Positions 26,639 to 35,453 of a stretch of DNA of 64,000 nucleotides are shown here, in pieces. This DNA is from Bradyrhizobium sp. LHD-71 (GTDB lineage Bacteria > Pseudomonadota > Alphaproteobacteria > Rhizobiales > Xanthobacteraceae): the NCBI RefSeq assembly GCF_031157255.1, contig NZ_JAVIFX010000002.1, positions 208,179 through 272,178 of the forward strand, in the 5' to 3' direction. The notes beneath the pieces are model-generated. The model ran no database searches. It was not told the DNA's origin and saw nothing but the letters and a program-made list of their open reading frames with translations. Position numbers and translations under genes: made by a program. Numbering within the stretch: the stretch's first letter is position 1; each line of letters begins with the position of its first letter.

Positions 26639-27391
26639 TCAGCTTTCGCTTGCAAGATACGTCAGCACACCGTCCTTGTAGACCTTATCGCCGACCGCGC
26701 GCATGTGATCGCGGCCGGGGATATCGAGCACTTCGGAACCGGCAATGATTGCGGCGAGTTCGTGCGCCGAGCCGGCGATATCGTCCTTTGTGCCGACCGC
26801 AATCAACACCGGAACGGCGATCGCGGCGACCTCTTCCCGCGTCATCAAACGCCGCGAACCGCGCAGGCAGGCGGCGAGCGCCCGTCGGTCCGAGCGCGTC
26901 TGATCGGCGAACGCGCGAAACATCCGCCCCATCTTGTCCGTGACGCTATCCAGCGACGGAGCCTCGAGCGCCTTCGCAACGTTTTCGCCCGGACCGCCGC
27001 CGGCGATCAGGCCGATGCCGATGCCGCCGAGGATTGCACGGCGCACGCGATCCGCATGGTGGCATGCGAGAAATGCAGTGATGCGCCCGCCAAGCGAATA
27101 GCCCATGATGTCGGCGCGTGCGATCGCCAGATGATCCATCAGCGCGCGCACGTCACAGGCCATCGTGCCGATGTGATAGTCCTCGGGATCGTAGAGCTTG
27201 GCGGATTGCCCATGACCGCGATTGTCGAGCGCAATGACGCGGCGGCCGGCCTTGCGCAGATGTGAGACCCAGGTCGGATAAACCCAGTTCACGTCCTTAG
27301 TCGAAGCAAAGCCGTGCACAAGCACGATGGGATCCCCCTCGCCTTCGTCGAGATAAGCAATCTCGACACCGGCATTCTTGAAACTCGGCAT
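26639..27391 (-). CDS. Alpha/beta hydrolase
   Basis: A second hydrolase, about 250 residues. IVLVHGFASTKDVNW is the oxyanion loop, ADIMGYSLGGRITAFLA carries the nucleophile serine, and the histidine is in IPGRDHMRAVGDK. ALDNRGHGQSAK is the typical strand 4 segment. It belongs with BioH/esterase-like enzymes; the substrate is not evident. The start was set at the ATG of MPSFKNAGVEIAYLD; the upstream extension is Ser/Pro-rich and not family-like. Confidence 0.88.
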   Translation of the reverse strand: MPSFKNAGVEIAYLDEGEGDPIVLVHGFASTKDVNWVYPTWVSHLRKAGRRVIALDNRGHGQSAKLYDPEDYHIGTMACDVRALMDHLAIARADIMGYSLGGRITAFLACHHADRVRRAILGGIGIGLIAGGGPGENVAKALEAPSLDSVTDKMGRMFRAFADQTRSDRRALAACLRGSRRLMTREEVAAIAVPVLIAVGTKDDIAGSAHELAAIIAGSEVLDIPGRDHMRAVGDKVYKDGVLTYLASES

Positions 27392-27437
27392 GACGTATCG
27401 CTGATAAGTTGCTGGTGTTGATGGGATTGTGGATGAG

Positions 27438-28541
27438 TTACGCGAAGGCGTCGGCGCAGGCACGTCGCGCGCGGGCTCGCCGCAGCCAGGCCATTGTCAG
27501 CCGCTCGGTCAGCGACTTGATCGAGGCGACGACGCCCAACAGGAACACTAGCGCACTGAACAGCCAGCTTGCGAGGTTGAAGGCGCCAGCGGCCAGGAAC
27601 AATGCTCCGCGACCGAGAATCTTCAGGATCGCCCGAGTCTGGCTTCCCCTCGATTCGGCCAATCTGGCAGCGCGCGCAAGTTCCTTTGGATTGTCCGCCA
27701 CTTTCATGATGTCGAGCGCGGCGCGCGCGCCGGCTTTCTCGCCGACCCGGCCGACGTCCTTGACTGCGGTGACGAGCAGCGCCGCCTTCTCGGTCTTCAC
27801 CGCAGCCTTGAGCGCACCGAACGATTGCATCGGCCGCGTCAGTGAGACGTCAGCGACGGCGCGCCGCAGCACTCCTGTATCGACCACTTCGGACGCGGAT
27901 CGCCGCGCCCAATCACTCAAGCCGGCGCTGAGCCGCGCGCTCTTGCGCGCGCCCTTCAACAGGCTCAGCCCCGCCCGCGCGGGGCTCGCAGCGCCCGCCG
28001 ATGCGTAAGTTCCAGCGGTGACGGCAAGGCCTGCGGCCGCTAGCCCCAGCACGAGACGATCCGGCTCGTCGCCAAGCACGAGGTGACGTCCTTCACGCAC
28101 AAGATCACGAATGTCGCCGAACGTGAACAGATCGCCGGCCACGGTTCCGGACAAGCTTGCGACATCGTCGGTCGTCCCGGTCAGAAAGCCGGTCGCAAAG
28201 CGGCCGGCAAGATGCGTCATCGACCGCGAACGCGCAGCTGCCTCATCGAGTTGCGCCAGCACGTCGACCGAGATCGGCACATTCTGGGCCTGCGCCAGAT
28301 CGGCGAAGCTTTGCGCGAGATCAAAATCGGCTGAAGCCAATGCGGCGACAATTTCGCGCTCCAACAGGAGCGGATCGACGGCAACGGCTTTGCGGATCTG
28401 CAACTCGCTGAGCAATGCCGGATCGTCCTGCGCTGCAAAGATCGCCACCGCATCGCGCGCGTGGGGCCAGACATGGACGAGCGCGGCTGCAAACGCCGTC
28501 AGGCAGGCCAGGCTGGCGGCCAGTCGAAGCAGCAGCTTCAT
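27438..28541 (-). CDS. Hypothetical membrane-anchored protein
   Basis: A long helical protein of about 367 residues. It has an N-terminal anchor or signal (LLLRLAASLACLTAFAAAL), a hydrophobic segment near residue 165 (LVLGLAAAGLAVTAG), and another close to the C-terminus (LFSALVFLLGVVA), followed by a basic tail (WLRRARARRACADAF). The periplasmic part is Ala/Asp-rich with no motif I recognise. The start was set at the internal ATG with GGAAACGGA upstream. It overlaps no neighbour; function unknown. Confidence 0.65.
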   Translation of the reverse strand: MKLLLRLAASLACLTAFAAALVHVWPHARDAVAIFAAQDDPALLSELQIRKAVAVDPLLLEREIVAALASADFDLAQSFADLAQAQNVPISVDVLAQLDEAAARSRSMTHLAGRFATGFLTGTTDDVASLSGTVAGDLFTFGDIRDLVREGRHLVLGDEPDRLVLGLAAAGLAVTAGTYASAGAASPARAGLSLLKGARKSARLSAGLSDWARRSASEVVDTGVLRRAVADVSLTRPMQSFGALKAAVKTEKAALLVTAVKDVGRVGEKAGARAALDIMKVADNPKELARAARLAESRGSQTRAILKILGRGALFLAAGAFNLASWLFSALVFLLGVVASIKSLTERLTMAWLRRARARRACADAFA

Positions 28542-28828
28542 GTCCGTTTCCATTTCGGAACGAGACCCGTGCCCGTTCTCGTCGCGCTCAAATAACTACG
28601 GCTTTTTCGTGCGCAATGCATGAACCTTGCGCTGCTACCAAAGAAGGCCTTCCTTAAGGCCTGCGATTGTGTCGAATTTAGCATCCTGACGCGAGGCAAT
28701 GCGGTCTCTCCAGTGCCCGCTGCTCCCCTAGGAATCAGTGCGGTGTATCAGTATGGTGCGCGCGGCTTGAAGGGGCTCACAAAGGCCTTGCGCTGTTACA
28801 ACTGGACCAGAAGTTTGGGGTTTTGACG

Positions 28829-29074
28829 ATGGCCGAACATGTCGTTCCGCATTTCCAGAATGATGCGGGGGTTTCCGTGATCGAAATCGGAGCGACGGAG
28901 TTCATGTGCGTCGGCGCGCGTCCGCCGTTCGATCACCCGCACGTGTTTCTCGACATGGGCGACGACCGCGAGATCATCTGTCCCTATTGCTCGACGCTCT
29001 ATCGGCACGCGCCTGATCTCGCTGCCGGCGACTCCCGGCCTCCCGAGTGCGCCCTGAAGGACAAGGCAGCCTGA
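28829..29074 (+). CDS. Zinc-finger (zf-CHCC) protein
   Basis: An 81-residue protein of the zf-CHCC family, relatives of mitochondrial complex I accessory subunit NDUFS6. Ligands are visible as the cysteine in EFMCVGARPPFDHPHVF, the histidine in the DHPHVF block and the pair in IICPYCSTLY. In Alphaproteobacteria the free-standing protein is near universal; involvement in complex I assembly is suggested by homology only. It overlaps the next gene by 28 bases in another frame, so translation is probably coupled. Confidence 0.88.
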   Translation: MAEHVVPHFQNDAGVSVIEIGATEFMCVGARPPFDHPHVFLDMGDDREIICPYCSTLYRHAPDLAAGDSRPPECALKDKAA

Positions 29075-30270
29075 CAGCCGCGCCCGCATCGCGGACCGTC
29101 GTCGTCGCCGGTGCAGGCATTGGAGGTCTGACGGCGGCGATCGCACTGGCCGAGCAACGCTTTCACGTCATCGTTCTCGAAAAGGCTCCACAGCTCGACC
29201 AGGCGGGTGCCGGCATCCAGCTGTCGCCCAACGCCAGCAGCGTGTTGCTCCGGCTCGGCCTCGAGAAACATCTCGCCGACCATGTCGTCACGCCGGACGA
29301 CATCTCCATCATCGCCGCACGAAGCGGCAGACCGATCGTGCGCATCCCTCTCGGCGCCTCGGCACAAACCCGGTATGGGGCGCCGTACTGGATCATTCAT
29401 CGTGCGGATCTGCAGGCCGCACTGCTCAGGCGCGCGCGAGAAAATCCCGACATCGACCTACAGCTGGACGCCCCCTTCGAGGATGTCTCGCTTCATGCGA
29501 GCGGCGTGACCGTGATCAACCGCGAGGCGCAGCAGCAGACGAGCCGACGGGCGGTGGCACTGGTCGGTGCCGACGGCGTCTGGTCCAATGTCCGCCATCA
29601 GCATTTCGGCGGCGTGCCTGCATCCCTTTCCGGCCACGTTGCCTGGCGCGGCACTGTCGATGCCTTCAAGCTGCCGCGCGACGTCAGCCAGAACCGGATC
29701 ACACTCTGGCTCGGCGCCGGCGCACACCTCGTCGCGTATCCGGTGCGCGGCGGCGCGCTGATCAATATCGTCGCCATCGTCGCCGGACACTGGGACCGGC
29801 CGGGCTGGAACGAGGCCGGCGACGCCAGCGAGATCGCCGCCGAATTCGCCTCGCGCGGCTGGTCTGCCGGCGCGCGCAAGATCGTCGAGGCTGCCGACAA
29901 CTGGCGGAAGTGGGCCCTGTTCACGGTCGAGGGCGCCGGGCTTGCAAAGGGTCCGGTCGCGCTCCTGGGCGACGCCGGCCATGCGATGCTGCCGTTCGCG
30001 GCCCAGGGCGCAGCGATGGCGATCGAGGATGCTGCCGTATTGGCCGATTGCCTCGTGCGCCAACCCGACGCGGCCACCGAGGCGTTCCGCCGTTACGCCG
30101 CCCAGCGGCAGACGCGCGTCGCACAGGTGCGGCGCACCACGTGGCAGGCGGGGGCAATCTATCACCTGCCGGCGCCGGTCGCGCTCGCGCGCAATCTGTC
30201 GATGAAGCTTCTCGGCGGCCGACGGCTGCTGTCGCAGCGCGACTGGATCTACGACTGGCGGCTCGCGTGA
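29047..30270 (+). CDS. FAD-dependent monooxygenase
   Basis: A salicylate-hydroxylase-like class A flavoprotein of 407 residues. VVVAGAGIGGLTAAIALA is the Rossmann dinucleotide motif, ALVGADGVWSNVR is the DG motif, and VALLGDAGHAMLPFAAQGA is the GD motif that contacts the FAD ribityl chain. It hydroxylates an aromatic substrate with NAD(P)H and oxygen; the substrate is not predictable. The GTG start lies inside the upstream zinc-finger gene. No ring-cleavage gene is nearby. Confidence 0.92.
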   Translation: MRPEGQGSLTAAPASRTVVVAGAGIGGLTAAIALAEQRFHVIVLEKAPQLDQAGAGIQLSPNASSVLLRLGLEKHLADHVVTPDDISIIAARSGRPIVRIPLGASAQTRYGAPYWIIHRADLQAALLRRARENPDIDLQLDAPFEDVSLHASGVTVINREAQQQTSRRAVALVGADGVWSNVRHQHFGGVPASLSGHVAWRGTVDAFKLPRDVSQNRITLWLGAGAHLVAYPVRGGALINIVAIVAGHWDRPGWNEAGDASEIAAEFASRGWSAGARKIVEAADNWRKWALFTVEGAGLAKGPVALLGDAGHAMLPFAAQGAAMAIEDAAVLADCLVRQPDAATEAFRRYAAQRQTRVAQVRRTTWQAGAIYHLPAPVALARNLSMKLLGGRRLLSQRDWIYDWRLA

Positions 30271-30277
30271 CTGTGCA

Positions 30278-30679
30278 TCAATAGGCGCGACTGCGGCCCG
30301 CGGCAGGCGCTGCCGGCGATCGAGATGCCGATCCCGGATTGGCGGGCTGGCTTTCGGTGCAGCGGTTTCGCTCCCACGCGGCATTGGCCGCCTTGAGCGT
30401 GCCTTGTGCGGACAGGTAGTCCGGCCGGTACGCAACTTCGGAGACGATCGATCCCGCAGGCCCGCCTTCGGCTTTCCGCATGAGGCCCCGCAGCTCCTCC
30501 ACCCGCTGGGCCGCACTGGTGCGCACTGGGGCGAGTTGCTGGCAGTCGTACATCGCATAGCGCGCCGGGTCGACGAAGAACGTCGACTCGTCCACCGTCG
30601 TGGTGGCGCAGCCACCGAGCATCGCTCCTGACGCCATCAGCACAAGAACGCGCGCTATTCTCTTTGTCGTGAGGGACAT
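30278..30679 (-). CDS. Hypothetical lipoprotein
   Basis: An N-terminal signal (VLVLMASGAMLGGCATTT) ends in a lipobox, with cysteine near residue 24. The mature protein of about 110 residues is small, Ala/Arg-rich, and contains two further cysteines (MYDCQQLAP and RNRCTES), which may form a disulfide. The pattern of a CATTT start and a YDC motif recurs in uncharacterised outer-membrane lipoproteins of Rhizobiales. Function unknown. Convergent with the monooxygenase gene. Confidence 0.75.
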   Translation of the reverse strand: MSLTTKRIARVLVLMASGAMLGGCATTTVDESTFFVDPARYAMYDCQQLAPVRTSAAQRVEELRGLMRKAEGGPAGSIVSEVAYRPDYLSAQGTLKAANAAWERNRCTESQPANPGSASRSPAAPAAGRSRAY

Positions 30680-30769
30680 GTTTCAACTGTTACAGGAGCA
30701 TCGTTGACGGGCTGTAAAGCAACGACGGGTGTCGACAATGTGGCTGCTCTGCGCCGCCCCGCCCCCGCA

Positions 30770-32056
30770 TTACCTGCCGAGCAGCACCCGCGGTAGCCAC
30801 AATGTCAGTTCGGGAAGATAGGTGACCAGCCCGAGTACGATCAGCATCGGCACGTAGAACAGCATGATGCTCCGCGAGACGGCCTCCATCGAAACCTTGC
30901 CGATGGCGCAGCCGACGGCGAGCGTCGGGCCGACCGGCGGCGTCAGCAGGCCGATGCCGAGGTTGAAGATCATGATGATGCCGAAATGCACCGGATCGAT
31001 GCCGAATTTAGCGATCACCGGCAGGAACACCGGCGTGCAAATCAGTAGCATCGGCGCGAGGTCCATGAACGTGCCGAGAAACAACAGCAGGAGGTTGATG
31101 TAGAGCAGAAAGGTGTACTTGTCGCTCGCCACTGTGGAGAAGAACTCCGAGGCCAGCGCCGGAATGCGCATCAACGCCATCATGTAGCCGAACGCGACCG
31201 AGAAGCCGATCATGATCATCACCATGCCGACCGTGCGGACGACACGGCCGATCATGTGCGGCAGCTCGCTCCATTTGTAGCTGCGATAAATGAACATCGT
31301 GACGAAGAACGCCCAGACGCAGGCGACCGCGGCGCTTTCGGTCGGCGTGAAGATGCCGGACAGGATGCCGCCCATGATGATCACCACGGTGACGAGACCC
31401 CAAACAGAATCCACCGCAATCCAGAGCGCCTTCCGCAATGGGACGCGCTCGCCCTTCGGCAGGTCGTTGCGGTAGGCATAGATCAGCACCAGCCCCATCA
31501 GCGACAGGCCAAGCAGCAGGCCCGGGATCACGCCACCCATGAACAGGTGCGCCACCGAAACGCTGCCGCCGGCGGCCAGCGAATAGATCACCATGTTGTG
31601 CGACGGCGGAATCAGCAGCGGCTGTAGTGCGCCGGAGATCGTCACATTGACCGCGAACAGCCGCGGATAACCGGCCTTGACCATCTGCGGGATCATCACC
31701 GAGCCGATCGAGGCAGTATCGGCGACCGAGGAGCCTGAGATGCAGCCGAACATGGTGGAGGCGACGATGTTGACGAGCGCCAGTCCGCCGCGAATGAAGC
31801 CGACAAAGACCTTCGCTAGATCGATGATGCGGCTAGCCATGCCTCCCTCGCCCATGATGGCGCCCGCAAGGATGAAGAACGGGATCGCCAACAGCGGGAA
31901 GTCATCCATGCCGTCGGAGGTCTTGAGCGCGATCGCCTCCAGCGGAATGCCCATCCAGAGCGCTGCCGCAATCGCCGCCAGGCCCAGCGCATAAGCAACC
32001 GGCATGCCCAGCAGACAGAGCGCCGTGAACGATCCGATCAGTACCAGCGCATCCAT
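30770..32056 (-). CDS. TRAP transporter large permease (DctM type)
   Basis: The main transport subunit of a tripartite ATP-independent periplasmic transporter, 428 residues with about twelve membrane helices. Typical blocks are LFVGFIRGGLALVNI-like, FGCISGSSVADTASIGSVM and IPPSHNMVIYSLAAGGSVS, and near the C-terminus NLGIGLLTPPVGPTL. Sodium-driven import of organic acids is the family's role. The small permease gene ends nine bases upstream, so the three transporter genes are one operon, in the order binding protein, small permease, large permease. Confidence 0.95.
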   Translation of the reverse strand: MDALVLIGSFTALCLLGMPVAYALGLAAIAAALWMGIPLEAIALKTSDGMDDFPLLAIPFFILAGAIMGEGGMASRIIDLAKVFVGFIRGGLALVNIVASTMFGCISGSSVADTASIGSVMIPQMVKAGYPRLFAVNVTISGALQPLLIPPSHNMVIYSLAAGGSVSVAHLFMGGVIPGLLLGLSLMGLVLIYAYRNDLPKGERVPLRKALWIAVDSVWGLVTVVIIMGGILSGIFTPTESAAVACVWAFFVTMFIYRSYKWSELPHMIGRVVRTVGMVMIMIGFSVAFGYMMALMRIPALASEFFSTVASDKYTFLLYINLLLLFLGTFMDLAPMLLICTPVFLPVIAKFGIDPVHFGIIMIFNLGIGLLTPPVGPTLAVGCAIGKVSMEAVSRSIMLFYVPMLIVLGLVTYLPELTLWLPRVLLGR

Positions 32057-32065
32057 CGCTTCAGC

Positions 32066-32608
32066 TCACTCCGTGGAGATGATGTTTGGATCGTCGGGAT
32101 CCGGCGGCGGCGGAAACCAGTCACCCTTCATGAAGCGCTCGATGATGAAGAGGATAGTGATGAAGCCGACGATGGGCACCGGCAGGTAGGACACGCCGAC
32201 CGAGACGACCGGAAACTCGGCGATGCTCTGGTGCCAGGTCCGCTGCACCAGACGGATGCCGTACCAGAGCAGGAACAGGTTGGTTGCGAGCATCGCAAGC
32301 TCAATGAAGATGCCGAGCAGCGTGCGCGGCAGGCCGCGCAGTGCGCTCGGCAGCAGGCCGACGCCGATATGCATGTGCTCGCGATAGCAGACGACCGCGG
32401 AGAGGAACGACAGCACGATCATCAGCAGGATCGCCATCGGCTCCGGCCACGACGATGCGCTGTTCAGCACGTACCGGGTGAAGACACCGTAAGGAATGAT
32501 GATGACGATGACGACCAGAGCGACGCCGGCGATGAACACGCAGGCGCGGTGCAGGACATCCATTGCGTTGAAGTAAGCTTGCATACGTCTGCCCGCACTC
32601 GAAGCCAT
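32066..32608 (-). CDS. TRAP transporter small permease (DctQ type)
   Basis: A 180-residue protein with four hydrophobic segments, among them VFIAGVALVVIVIIIPYGV and VGFITILFIIERF. The segment FTRYVLNSASSWPEPMAILL is strongly characteristic of DctQ subunits of uronate-type TRAP systems. It forms the membrane complex with the large permease. The start is the outer ATG; an ATG eight codons further in is also possible. Ends nine bases before the DctM gene. Confidence 0.92.
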   Translation of the reverse strand: MASSAGRRMQAYFNAMDVLHRACVFIAGVALVVIVIIIPYGVFTRYVLNSASSWPEPMAILLMIVLSFLSAVVCYREHMHIGVGLLPSALRGLPRTLLGIFIELAMLATNLFLLWYGIRLVQRTWHQSIAEFPVVSVGVSYLPVPIVGFITILFIIERFMKGDWFPPPPDPDDPNIISTE

Positions 32609-32671
32609 CCAAGATAGCTTCGGCCGGCCCCGCGATGCGAAGCCGGCCGAAGCCCGCCCATGGCGCCCCTG

Positions 32672-33664
32672 CTATTTCACCGCCTGGATGCGCTCGATCA
32701 GCGTCTTGTGCGCTCCGCCGTACTTGTCCCACACCGGCTTCACCGCATCCTGGAATGGCTTGCGGTCGGCCACCTCGTTGATCTCGACGCCGGCGTCCTT
32801 CATGCGCTTGATCGATTCATTCTCGCGCTCGTACCAGAGCTTGCGCTGCTCCTGCTGCGCTTCCTTGGCGAGCTTGCCGATCAGCGCCTGATCGTCCTTC
32901 GACAGCTTCTCCCAGCTGACCTTGGAAAACACCAGAAGCTCAGGGATCATCAGGTGTCCGGTCTTGGAAAAATACTTCGCGTACCGGTAGTGCTGGCCTG
33001 AGTCGTAGCTCGGCTCGTTGTTTTCCGCGCCGTCGACCACGCCGGTCTGCATCGCGTTGATCAGCTGGTCGAAGCCCATCGCCACCCCGTTGCCGCCGAG
33101 CGAGTTCATCGTCTCGACGAACAGCGGATTTCCCATCATGCGGATCTTGAGACCCTTGAGGTCCTCGAGCTTGGCGATCGGCTTCTTGGAATTGTAGACG
33201 TGGCGGCTCCCGGCGTTCATGTAACAGAGCCCGATCAGGCCTGCGGTCGGATGATCGGAAAGCTTCTTCAGCAGTTCGTCGCCGATCGGCCCGTCGATGA
33301 CCTTCTCCATATGCGCGGCGTCGCGGAAGACAAACGGCAGATTGAAGACATTGAACTCGCCCACAAGCGGTCCCATCGGCCCGACGGAGATGCGCGCAAG
33401 CTGCAGCGCGCCGACCTGGGCCTGCTCGATCATCTCCTTTTCGCCGCCGAGTTGCATCGCCGGGAACATCTGGATCGAGATGCGTCCGTTGGTGGCCGCA
33501 TCGAGCTTCTTGCCCATCCGCTCGACCGCCTCGACGGTCGGGTAGCCGAGCGGGTGAACGTCGGTCGCCTTGAGCACGAGCTTTGCTTGCGCGAAAGCAG
33601 GTGCGCCGATCGCGCCGGCTGCGGTCGCCGCCGCGCCGAGCATGAGAAAATCGCGTCGTTTCAC
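32672..33664 (-). CDS. TRAP transporter substrate-binding protein (DctP type)
   Basis: A periplasmic binding protein of 330 residues. Its N-terminus KRRDFLMLGAAATAAG is a twin-arginine signal, so it is probably exported folded. Conserved parts include TDVHPLGYPTVEAVERMGKK, an arginine in LARISVGPMG that would clamp a carboxylate, and LKIRMMGNPLFVETMNSLGG. The GTG start has GGGAG eight bases upstream; 18 more codons are open but not signal-like. With the neighbouring uronate dehydrogenase, a hexuronate is the most likely ligand. Confidence 0.92.
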   Translation of the reverse strand: MKRRDFLMLGAAATAAGAIGAPAFAQAKLVLKATDVHPLGYPTVEAVERMGKKLDAATNGRISIQMFPAMQLGGEKEMIEQAQVGALQLARISVGPMGPLVGEFNVFNLPFVFRDAAHMEKVIDGPIGDELLKKLSDHPTAGLIGLCYMNAGSRHVYNSKKPIAKLEDLKGLKIRMMGNPLFVETMNSLGGNGVAMGFDQLINAMQTGVVDGAENNEPSYDSGQHYRYAKYFSKTGHLMIPELLVFSKVSWEKLSKDDQALIGKLAKEAQQEQRKLWYERENESIKRMKDAGVEINEVADRKPFQDAVKPVWDKYGGAHKTLIERIQAVK

Positions 33665-33823
33665 GTTTGCTCTCCCTTGATCTGCACCGTTTCTGTCCAG
33701 AGTTTCTGTCCGGACCATCCGGCGGCTTCACGACGCTTCGTCGTCGCGGCCGCTTCTATTTGCAGTCTCTGCCAATTCGTGCTGTCGATACCTTGCTCCG
33801 AAAATATCGTAATGCTAGAAATT

Positions 33824-33840
33824 TGTACGATGACCGTACA
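33824..33840. promoter_or_regulatory. Palindrome TGTAC-N7-GTACA at the GntR start
   Basis: Perfect five-base arms separated by seven bases cover the presumed start codon of the GntR regulator gene, in the divergent region between regulator and transporter. The size fits a FadR-family operator, and its position suggests autorepression. The spacer is longer than in classical FadR operators. Confidence 0.4.
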
Positions 33841-34606
33841 TCCTGAAAAGCTACCAGCAAGCAGTAAACCTGACAAGGTCGCGCTGCTGACCCCGCTGCG
33901 TCCGGTTCGCAACCGGACGTCTGAAGTGATCGACCGCATTTCCAACGAGATCGCCAGCGGCCGGCTGAAGCCCGGGGCGCGTTTGCCGACCGAGCAGGAA
34001 ATGATGAGCGCGATGGGCGTCAGCCGCACCGTGGTGCGCGAGGCCGTCTCCGCGCTGAAGGCGGACGGACTCGTGATCACGCGTCAGGGCGCCGGCGCGT
34101 TCGTCGCACCAGATCGGGCGCGCGTGCCGTTCCGTATTGATCCCGACGGGCTTTCGTCGATCGCCGATGTCATCAGCGTCATGGAGCTTCGTCTTGCGGT
34201 GGAGATCGAGGCTGCGGCGCTTGCGGCCGAACGGGCGACCGCGCAGCACTTGCGCGCAATCGACCGGTCGCTGGGCGACATCGATCGCGCGATCCGCCGC
34301 GGTGATGCGGCGGTCTCGGAGGATTTCGCGTTTCATCGCGCGATCGCCGAGGCCACTGCCAATCCGCACTATGCCGAGTTTCTGCGCTTTCTCGGCCGGC
34401 ACGTGATCCCGCGGCAGAGCGTACGCGCGACCGTAACCACCGGCGCCGAGCAGACGACATATCTGAAAAAGATCCAAGGCGAGCACCGGCAAATCGGGTC
34501 GGCGATCCGCGCGCGCGATCCGGCCGCCGCGCGCCGTACGATGCGGATGCATCTCGGCAACAGCCTGGTGCGTTATCGGCGGCTCGCCAAGCTGGCCGGC
34601 ATGTAG
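33830..34606 (+). CDS. FadR/GntR family transcriptional regulator
   Basis: The N-terminal winged helix-turn-helix is unmistakable: LPTEQEMMSAMGVSRTVVREAVSALKADGLV, split over residues 50-85. The C-terminal FCD ligand domain has the metal-binding histidines in FHRAIAEATANPHY and in HRQIGSAIRARD. Such regulators repress sugar-acid catabolic operons until the acid binds. The gene is divergent from the TRAP operon and directly followed by the uronate dehydrogenase. The frame is open 210 codons upstream, but this part is antisense to the transporter gene and is not protein-like; an ATG at 33812 is an alternative. Confidence 0.92.
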   Translation: MTVHPEKLPASSKPDKVALLTPLRPVRNRTSEVIDRISNEIASGRLKPGARLPTEQEMMSAMGVSRTVVREAVSALKADGLVITRQGAGAFVAPDRARVPFRIDPDGLSSIADVISVMELRLAVEIEAAALAAERATAQHLRAIDRSLGDIDRAIRRGDAAVSEDFAFHRAIAEATANPHYAEFLRFLGRHVIPRQSVRATVTTGAEQTTYLKKIQGEHRQIGSAIRARDPAAARRTMRMHLGNSLVRYRRLAKLAGM

Positions 34607-34638
34607 CCGCACACCGTTCGAACTTGAGGAGACCGACG

Positions 34639-35445
34639 ATGAAGCGCGTTCTGATGACCGGAGCAGCGGGCGGCATCGGCACGATGCTCACGCCGATGTT
34701 GCGCAGCATCTATCCCGAACTGCTCTTGTCCGACATCAGAAGGCCGCAAGGCGCCTCCGACAGCAGCTTCGTCACCGCCGATCTGACGAAATTCGACGAG
34801 GTCGCGAAGGCCTGTGACGGCATCGACGGTATTCTGCACTTCGGTGGCCACTCGATCGAGGGTACGTGGGACCAGATCCGCACCGCCAATATCGAGGGCT
34901 GCTACAATCTGTTCGAAGCCGCACGTACCAAAGGCGTCAAGCGCATCCTCTTCGCCTCCTCCAATCATGCCATCGGCTTTTATCCGCGGACCACGCACAT
35001 CGGCACCAATGTCACGCCTCGCCCCGACAGCCGCTACGGCGTCTCGAAAGTGTTCGGCGAAGCGCTTGGCGCGCTCTATGCCGAGAAGCATGGCATCGGT
35101 GTCACCTCGCTGCGCATCGGCAATGTGGGTCTCAAGCCGCTCGACCACCGCCGCCTCTCGATCTGGCTGCATCCGGATGACCTGCTGCAGCTTTGCCGCA
35201 TCGCCCTGGAGCATCCGGACATTCGCAATGAAGTGTTCTATGGCGCCTCGCTGAACGAACGCACATGGTGGGACAACTCCGCCGCTTACCGTTTCGGCTA
35301 CAGGCCCAAACATCGTGCCGAGGATCATCGCGATTATGCGCTCGCCGAACAGGCGAAATTGCCCGCAGATCCGGTCGGAGATTTCTATCAAGGCGGAACG
35401 TTCTGCTCGGCGGAGTACTCGGCATCGGCCGAGGATGTCTGGTGA
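34639..35445 (+). CDS. udh: Uronate dehydrogenase
   Basis: An NAD-dependent short-chain dehydrogenase of 268 residues of the extended epimerase class. TGAAGGIGTML is the nucleotide loop; the catalytic Y133 and K137 are in YGVSKVFGEAL; and FASSNHAIGFYPR matches the motif of characterised uronate dehydrogenases, as do WWDNS and the C-terminal FQGGTF-like YQGGTF. It oxidises galacturonate or glucuronate to the aldaric acid lactone. GAGGAG precedes the ATG. Together with the TRAP operon and GntR regulator it forms a uronate uptake-oxidation module. Confidence 0.85.
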   Translation: MKRVLMTGAAGGIGTMLTPMLRSIYPELLLSDIRRPQGASDSSFVTADLTKFDEVAKACDGIDGILHFGGHSIEGTWDQIRTANIEGCYNLFEAARTKGVKRILFASSNHAIGFYPRTTHIGTNVTPRPDSRYGVSKVFGEALGALYAEKHGIGVTSLRIGNVGLKPLDHRRLSIWLHPDDLLQLCRIALEHPDIRNEVFYGASLNERTWWDNSAAYRFGYRPKHRAEDHRDYALAEQAKLPADPVGDFYQGGTFCSAEYSASAEDVW

Positions 35446-35453
35446 TAGCGAAG

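Noticed and set aside
33200..33829. 210-codon N-terminal extension of the GntR regulator
   Set aside because: The extension is antisense to the TRAP binding-protein gene and lacks any domain; the helix-turn-helix of GntR proteins is near the N-terminus.
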